From NCBI RefSeq assembly GCF_905171765.1, contig NC_053390.1, positions 504,156,301 to 504,220,300 of the forward strand: a stretch of DNA of 64,000 nt, in the 5' to 3' direction. Below, piece by piece: positions 58,301 to 64,000 of the stretch (its first letter is position 1; the number at the start of each line of letters is the position of its first letter). Made by a program: the position numbers and the translations under genes. Origin of the DNA: Bufo bufo. Its lineage: Eukaryota; Chordata; Amphibia; Anura; Bufonidae. The notes beneath the pieces were generated by a model. That model was not told where the DNA came from and searched no databases. It saw only the letters and a program-made list of their open reading frames with translations.

Positions 58301-60414
58301 AGCTGGTTCTCTTTCTCAAAACGGACACCCTTATGGAAGTTCAGCCCTGTGGTCAAAGTCGGACCTTGTTACCCGATTACACTTCCATAAGCCTGGGTAC
58401 ATTTTTCACAAAGTCCCCCTCATTTATGGAAGTTTCCCCCAGCGTCTTCCCTCATAGCTAGGAGGCCGAGACTTGAAGGGCTGGTAGAGGAGGACTTGGG
58501 CTCCGAGAGGAGACCTCCAGCTTGTCTGTACCACCTTCTCTCCGGAAATGGCAGAGGGACAAAATCGGATTATGTTACCCGATTTGACTTCCATAAGCCT
58601 GGGGACGTTTTTCACAAAGTCCCCATCCTTCATGTAAGTTGCCCCCAGCGGCTTCCCTTGGAGCTAGGAAGCCGAGACTTGCAGTGCTGGTAAAGGGGGA
58701 CTTGGGCTCCAAGAGGAGACCACCAGCTTGTCTGTACCACCTTCCCTCCGGAAATGGCAGAGGGACAAAGTCGGATTATGTTACCCGATTTGACTTCCAT
58801 AAGCCTGGGGACGTTTTTCACAAAGTCCCCCTCCTTCATGGAAGTTGCCCCCAGCGGCTTCCCTCAGAGCTAGGAGGCCGAGACTTGAAGGGCTGGTAGA
58901 GGGGGACTTGGGCTCCGAGAGGAGACCTCAACCTTGTCTGTACCACCTTCCCTCCGGGAATGGCAGGGGGTGAAAGTCAGAAATTCATACCCGCCTACGG
59001 TGCTCCTTTCCTGGGTAGACATTTCCAAAAATCACCCCACTTCTGTGGAAGTCTTCCCTCCCAGCCGACACCTTGGATGTCATGGAACTGATGGTGGGAT
59101 CAAAACACCCTGCCCACCCCCTTAGGGTCTCTCTACCTTCTTCCGGGAGGTGTCCGAAAGTACCCCCCCCTGTCGCGTCACATGCCTCTGAGACCCAGGT
59201 GTCTCGAGCCATCATGCCCAGGCTCTGGAACTGCTGCTGGGGAGAGACAGCCAGATTCGATCTCATAGCTGGTTCTCTTTCTCAAAACGGACACCCTTAT
59301 GGAAGTTAAGCCCTGTGGTCAAAGTCGGACCTTGTTACCCGATTACACTTCCATAAGCCTGGGTAAATTTTTCACAAAGTCCCCCTCATTTATGGAAGTT
59401 TCCCCCAGCGGCTTCCCTCAGACCTAGGAGGCCGAGACTTGAAGGGCTGGTAGAGGGGGACTTGGGCTCTGAGAGGAGACCTCCAGCTTGTCTGTACCCC
59501 CTTCCCTCCGGAAATGGCAGAGGGACAAAGTCGGATTATGTTACCCGATTAGACTACCATAACCCCTGGATACATTTTTCACAAAGTCCCCCTCCTTCAT
59601 GGAAGTTGCCCCCAGCGGCTTCCCTTGGAGCTAGGAAGCCGAGACTTGCAGGGCTGGTAGAGGGGGACTAGGGCTCCGAGAGGAGACCTCCACCTTGTCT
59701 GTACCACCTTCCCTCCGGAAATGGCAGAAGGACAAAGTCGAATTATGTTTCCCGATTTGACCTCCATAACCCCTGGATACATTTTGCACAAAGTCCCCCT
59801 CCTTCATGGAGGTTGCCCCTAGCGGCTTCCCTTGGAGCTAGGAAGCCGAGACTTGCAGGGATGGTAGAGGGGGACTTGGGCTCCGAGAGGAGACCTCCAG
59901 CTTGTCTGTACCACCTTCCCTCCGGAAATGGCAGAGGGACAAAATCGGATTATGTTACCCGATTTGACTTCCATAAGCCTGAGGACGTTTTTCACAAAGT
60001 CCCCCTCCTTCATAGAAGTTCAGCCCAGCGGCTTCCCTTGGAGCTAGGGATCCCAGACTTTCAGGGATGGTAGAGGGGGACTTGGGCTCCAAGAGGAGAC
60101 CTTAGCTTGTCTGTACCACCTTCCCTCCGGAAATGGCAGAGGGACAAAATCGGATTATGTTACCCGATTTGACTTCCATAAGCCTGAGGACGTTTTTCAC
60201 AAAGTCCCCCTCCTTCATAGAAGTTCAGCCCAGCGGCTTCCCTTGGAGCTAGGAATCCCAGACTTGCAGGGATGGTAGAGGGGGACTTGGGCTCCAAGAG
60301 GAGACCTCCAGCTTGTTTGTACCACCTTCCCTCCGGAAATGGCAGAGGGACAAAATCGGATTATGTTACCCGATTTGACTTCCATAAGCCTGGGGACGTT
60401 TTTCACAAAGTCCC
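49370..60414 (-). repeat. Satellite array, same family in opposite orientation
   Basis: About 11 kb of units of about 206 bp, mixed with longer composite units, are the reverse complement of the satellite at 1-8,010. Landmarks are GACCTCCAGCTTGTCTGTACC, CTTCCCTCCGGAAATGGCAG and GGGGACTTGGGCTCC. Composite units contain the complement of the AGAACCAGCTATGAGATC segment. These copies are more diverged from each other than those of the left array. The near-palindrome aaagggggccccccttt of the left array is here altered (gaaagtacccccccctg). No gene is supported. Confidence 0.93.
52459..58933 (-). repeat. 2,755-bp higher-order repeat in the right array
   Basis: Composite units recur at 52,459, 53,423, 55,214, 56,178, 57,969 and 58,934, spaced 964, 1,791, 964, 1,791 and 965 bp. 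The pair 964+1,791 defines a 2,755-bp higher-order unit present in two full copies and part of a third, with very high identity between copies (shared private variants include ccctctcaaccgacacc and cagcgtcttccctcatag). Upstream, 49,500-52,458 contains a looser relative. Confidence 0.85.
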
Positions 60415-61301
60415 TGTGACAAACTGCCATTTGCCACTGGGCATTGTAGAGGACTTATGGCTAGCCTCCTGCCCTACGACTATCGCCCCGGGACATATTA
60501 CCCTTCAGGAACAGAACTATGCCGCATGTCTGGACTGTTCTTAGGACCGAACGCGGTCAGCGGTGTATACTAAAGAATCTATGGAACTGTTTTGGGCAGG
60601 AAGTTGTGCTTGCGGTCGGTCATAAAGGACTTCCACTAAACTTTTGATCCGCTGAAGGGATTTGTGTGATTTTTGGAAGTGTTTATGTTTGATGTATGCA
60701 GAGTTTAAATATGTAATTTTTATGGAGATGGAATGTATGGTTTTAAAGTTACAGTGTATGTTTAAAAACTGTATTTTTACTGTCTGTGATAGTTATGTTA
60801 ATCCATAATTATATCCCAGACAGAAGGGAGGATTTTGTGTATTTGGGTGGGGATTCCTCTCCTATTGTTCCCACATGTGTATTGGTGGTCTCCCTTTGTC
60901 CTAGGAGATAATTGAATTGCACTTCGGGTGTCTCCAGGGCAGAGAGGAGGAGACCATGATGCATTGTGGGGACCTGCATAAATACGGGCGGGTAGCCCTC
61001 AATAAAGAGTTCATGCTCAGTTCATGTTTTTCTAACCCTTCAAAACGCAGCCTTGTCTCATTATTGGAGGGAATTGCTGCATCACGCTGGGGATTGCTAT
61101 GCTCTGCATATTCCCTGGAGGAGAGATCTTTCCCACACGGTCCTGAATGCTGGAGGTTCATTCAGGGTGGAAGGAAGACGGCGCGGCTCCAGTTAAGCTA
61201 CGGCGGTTGTGCAGTCTGCGGTGGTTGTGGTGTCCAGTGCGGTGCTTGTGGTCCTCGGCGCAAGCTAGGAAGCATCCATTAACGTAAGGGGATCCGTTAC
61301 A
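60415..61301 (+). repeat. LTR, second copy of the 27,274-28,162 family
   Basis: TGTGACAAACTGCC...GATCCGTTACA, 887 bp, is nearly identical to the solo LTR in the Gypsy gag, including the TATA-like and AATAAA signals. The left flank is satellite (GTCCC). The right flank is TTGG followed at once by the next element, with no matching target duplication. It may be the 5' LTR of an element whose interior was entered by the next Gypsy insertion, or a truncated copy. Confidence 0.88.
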
Positions 61302-61305
61302 TTGG

Positions 61306-62085
61306 TGTCACGTCTGCAATTTTTTCAACAGTGGATCTCAACTGCGGGTTATTAGGATCAATCAGATATGAATCTCAGGCGTCACTCACAACCTCAACGG
61401 TGAGTTTGAGATTCTACCATCACGTGATCAGGAGGAAAAAAACAACTCAGGTCCGCACAGTACTATTGCTTCATAGACTGCGGGTAGGTGTTAGTATATT
61501 AGAATGCGGTAGCTGCCGCAGGTTAGCTGGGGGCACTCAGTAAGAGTCCTACACAGTTATCTCAGCCTGCATGTATGTAAAGGAGAGAAGCTCTCTCACA
61601 TAAAGGGTACTTGCGATTGGCAGCGCTATGCGATGGTGGAAACTTCCAAGGAGACTGCAGTATCAGGCCGGAGCGGATCCGTCTTCTAGATGGTAGTGAG
61701 GGAATGAGAAGGGTCCGGTTACTGAGCAGATCTGTCCTCCGGATGGCAGCTGGGTAACTGGAGCGGGTCCGGTTGTGGTGCGGATCCGTCTCCCAGATGA
61801 CAGCAGGGGTGAGGTGAAAGGTTCGGTTCCTAGATCCCATACACAGGTGGTGAGGCAGCAGGCGTACCGACAACAATTACAGCACGCCATGCCGCCTCAC
61901 CAGCCCCCTTAAATGGAACCAGGAAGTGCAATAGGGACCTCTGATTGGTCCGGATGACTTCCGCGTTCCACCGTGGAACGCAGCCACCGCGTCACAACCC
62001 GGAGTTCGCGCGTCTTCCGCGTTCCACGGTGGAACGCAAGGACCGCGGCAGACGAACAAAAGGCCGTCGCGTCGGCGGCATTACA
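61306..62085 (-). repeat. 3' LTR of the second Gypsy element
   Basis: On the minus strand it starts TGTAATGCCGCCGACGCG after the polypurine tract and ends GCAGACGTGACA, 780 bp. It contains imperfect internal repeats of about 60 bp (GGTCCGGTT...GGATCCGTC...AGATG) and two near-identical palindromes at 61,963-61,981 and 62,019-62,037. Its 5-bp target duplication cannot be checked without the 5' end. Confidence 0.78.
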
Positions 62086-64000
62086 GTATCCCCCCCTCAA
62101 AGGAACGCCTCCGGAGTTCCCCCTGGGAGTAGGCCGATCAGGATACCTACGATGGAACAAACGGGTCAATCTAGGAGCATGTACGTCCCGAGAGTCTTCC
62201 CAAGAATCATCCGCAGGAGTATAACCCTTCCATCGTATGAGATACTGTATAGATGATCCCCTTTTACGGGAGTCGAGTATCTTGTCTACTTCGTACTCAA
62301 CCTCACCTTGGACCTGAATTGGGGGGCCAGGGGGGGAGGCTCTAAGGGGGAGTCGGTTAGGTTTGTACGGTTTAAGCAAGGAGACATGGAAAGAGGGATG
62401 GATTTTCCAGTCGAGAGGGAGAGTTAGGCGTACCGCATTTTGATTCAGGACTTTCTCGATGGGAAATGGTCCGATGTATTGGCGACCGAGTTTCCTAGCG
62501 GGCACGTTAAGGCGGAGATTTCTCGTAGACAACCATACCATGTCTCCCACACAGTATGTGGGGGGATTAGAGTGTCGAGTGTCATAATGTCTTTTTTGTC
62601 GCTCTTTTGCGGTCTTCAGATTACCTTGTATTGCAAGGGAAGTCTCTCTTAGACATTCGAGATAGTCCTGAACTGCAGGAACGTTCCCGGGTAAGTAATC
62701 AGGGGGCAGGTTGGTGGGGTGGAAACCGTAGTTTGCATAGAAAGGAGAGTATTGAGTGGAGGAGTTCATTGAATTGTTGTATGCAAACTCGGCCAGAGGT
62801 AGTAGATCGAACCAGTCATCTTGGAGATGGCTGCAATAGCATCGAATGTATTGTTCTAGACACTGGTTTACTCGCTCTGTTTGGCCGTTAGTTTGTGGGT
62901 GGTATGCGGTTGACATCCTGTGATCAATTTGGAGGGCTGTGCATAGTGCCTTCCAAAATTTTGATACAAATTGACTGCCCCTGTCGGAAATAATCGCGGA
63001 GGGTAAACCGTGCAATCGAAGGACTTGGCTGAGGAAAGTTTGGGCGGTTTCTTTTGATGATGGTAATTTTTTAAGTGGGGAGAAGTGAGCCATTTTGGTT
63101 AATAGATCGACAGTAACCATGATGGTGTTGCAACCCTCTGAGCGAGGGAGGTCGACTATAAAATCGACAGAGACAATCTCCCAAGGTCTGGTGGGTGTTT
63201 CCAGTGACATCAGTAACCCGTAGGGAGGCTTTCTGTCGGTTTTGGTAGAGGCACAGACATCACAGGTGGAGACATATTCGTGGATTGATTTGGTCATGTC
63301 TGGCCACCAGAATTTTCTGCGTACAAGTTCCAACGTTTTGGTGATGCCTGGGTGGCCCGCTAGGGGTGTGTCATGCATGAGTCGAATGACAGAAGGTTGC
63401 ATTCTAGGAGGGATGTAAAGTTTGTCGTTTTTGAAAAGGAATCCATCGGTTGGTGTCAACCCAGGAGGAGCAGGAGGATCCCCTTCAGAAGGAACATGTT
63501 TTAGGAGCTCCTTGAATCCCGTGGCGAGTCCCACAAACCGATTTGCCGGAAGTAGTAAGGCAGGAGGTTCTGCGTCAGTACTCTCTTCGTATAACCTGGA
63601 GAGGGAGTCAGCCTTTGTGTTTTTGGAACCTGGTCTGTAAGATATATGGAAGTCAAAACGATCAAAGAAAAGGCTCCACCGTACTTGTCTTGCTGACATG
63701 GTTTTACAAGTTTTGAGGAACTGTAGGTTGCGGTGGTCAGTGTAGATCATGATGGGATGTTTGGCTCCTTCCAAAAGATGTCTCCAGTTGCCCAGAGCAT
63801 CCTTAATAGCTAATAGCTCTTTTTCCCCAATGGGGTAATTTTTTTCAGCAGTATTTAGAGTTCGGGAGTAGTATGCAACTGGGTGCAAGGGTTCAGAAAG
63901 GGATGGTTGTTGCGATAGAACTGCTCCTATGGCGAGGTGGGAAGCATCAACCTCTAGAACAAAATGGAAATCGGTGTTGGGCAATTGGAGTATGGGAGCT
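61909..64000 (-). CDS. pol: Gypsy pol, RNase H-integrase-chromodomain (partial)
   Basis: The open frame enters from beyond 64,000 (the first visible residues are APILQLPNTD), so 63,984 is not a true start. Numbering from the leucine at 63,984, the RNase H acids are D13, E56, D83 and D126. The integrase zinc ligands are H204, H211, C241 and C244. The integrase triad is D274, D334 and E370 with the standard 35-residue spacing. A GPF-type segment lies near 505, and the chromodomain at 562-602 retains its aromatic residues (W585, W595). All catalytic residues are present. The frame passes through the polypurine tract and ends 177 bp inside the LTR, at 61,909. The enzyme would remove the RNA template and insert the DNA copy; the chromodomain probably targets chromatin marks. 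Confidence 0.93.
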   Translation of the reverse strand, partial: APILQLPNTDFHFVLEVDASHLAIGAVLSQQPSLSEPLHPVAYYSRTLNTAEKNYPIGEKELLAIKDALGNWRHLLEGAKHPIMIYTDHRNLQFLKTCKTMSARQVRWSLFFDRFDFHISYRPGSKNTKADSLSRLYEESTDAEPPALLLPANRFVGLATGFKELLKHVPSEGDPPAPPGLTPTDGFLFKNDKLYIPPRMQPSVIRLMHDTPLAGHPGITKTLELVRRKFWWPDMTKSIHEYVSTCDVCASTKTDRKPPYGLLMSLETPTRPWEIVSVDFIVDLPRSEGCNTIMVTVDLLTKMAHFSPLKKLPSSKETAQTFLSQVLRLHGLPSAIISDRGSQFVSKFWKALCTALQIDHRMSTAYHPQTNGQTERVNQCLEQYIRCYCSHLQDDWFDLLPLAEFAYNNSMNSSTQYSPFYANYGFHPTNLPPDYLPGNVPAVQDYLECLRETSLAIQGNLKTAKERQKRHYDTRHSNPPTYCVGDMVWLSTRNLRLNVPARKLGRQYIGPFPIEKVLNQNAVRLTLPLDWKIHPSFHVSLLKPYKPNRLPLRASPPGPPIQVQGEVEYEVDKILDSRKRGSSIQYLIRWKGYTPADDSWEDSRDVHAPRLTRLFHRRYPDRPTPRGNSGGVPLRGGYCNAADATAFCSSAAVLAFHRGTRKTRELRVVTRWLRSTVERGSHPDQSEVPIALPGSI
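61963..62037. promoter_or_regulatory. Paired palindromes in the Gypsy LTR
   Basis: GCGTTCCACCGTGGAACGC (61,963-61,981) and GCGTTCCACGGTGGAACGC (62,019-62,037) are 9-bp perfect arms around one base, with centres 56 bp apart and both preceded by ACTTCC or TCTTCC. They lie in the U3 side of the LTR. Such paired dyads could be binding sites for a dimeric factor; this is inferred from symmetry only. Confidence 0.6.
62086..62102 (-). promoter_or_regulatory. Polypurine tract of the second Gypsy element
   Basis: On the minus strand TTGAGGGGGGGATAC lies directly before the LTR start TGTAATG. It would prime plus-strand DNA synthesis and also encodes the last pol codons before the LTR. Confidence 0.8.

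Larger units (their letters stand above)
61306..64000 (-). mobile_element. Ty3/Gypsy retrotransposon, 3' part
   Basis: A second Gypsy element lies on the minus strand and runs off the right edge. The visible parts are the end of RT, RNase H, integrase, chromodomain, polypurine tract and 3' LTR. Its protein is clearly different from that of the nested element at 26,141 but belongs to the same chromodomain-bearing group. The reading frame has no lesion in the window. Confidence 0.92.

Overview
The window is eukaryotic, repeat-dominated DNA, most likely from an amphibian and probably an anuran. The evidence is the mix of repeat families: chromodomain Ty3/Gypsy elements, a gamma-type endogenous retrovirus, a DD37E Tc1 element, hAT and TTAA-target DNA transposons, and long satellite arrays. 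I found no convincing host protein-coding gene, no tRNA or rRNA gene and no CRISPR array. Every recognisable coding stretch belongs to a mobile element, and only one, the Gypsy pol at the right edge, looks intact.

Layout. (1) 1-12,245: a satellite array of 207-bp units, then composite units with a period near 564 bp, then about 10.7 almost identical 270-bp units, with a diverged outer edge. (2) 12,393-15,334: a young non-coding LTR element with two 987-bp LTRs and exact 5-bp target duplications. (3) 15,490-18,816: a 93-bp tandem repeat split by an LTR-like insertion. (4) 18,817-23,040: LTR, hAT and LINE-like debris. (5) 23,040-38,522: a minus-strand gamma-type endogenous retrovirus. It is split by a plus-strand Gypsy element (26,141-37,112, TSD GTACT). 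That Gypsy element holds a solo LTR in its gag (27,274-28,162, TSD CAGGC) and a 4.8-kb hAT-type element (31,738-36,529, 8-bp TSD). The hAT-type element in turn contains a 736-bp foldback element (TTAA), a Tc1/DD37E transposon (33,511-35,073, TSD TA), a further palindrome and a 25-bp minisatellite. (6) 38,527-45,003 and 46,807-49,169: two copies of one large TTAA-target repeat in opposite orientation, built from alternating palindromes. Between them lie a duplicated piece of retroviral pol and the LTR, primer site and leader of a second retrovirus. (7) 49,170-49,369: an assembly gap of exactly 200 N. (8) 49,370-60,414: the same satellite family in the opposite orientation, with a 2,755-bp higher-order period. 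(9) 60,415-64,000: another copy of the LTR found inside the first Gypsy gag, then a minus-strand Gypsy element with an open RNase H-integrase-chromodomain frame that runs off the window.

The elements form a readable relative chronology: retrovirus, then Gypsy, then hAT and solo LTR. The elements lying inside the hAT may have arrived later or travelled as cargo. The least explained parts are the palindrome-comb TTAA element with its 2,255-bp tandem duplication, and the modular satellite present in both orientations. The relative orientation of the two satellite arrays depends on scaffolding across the N gap.
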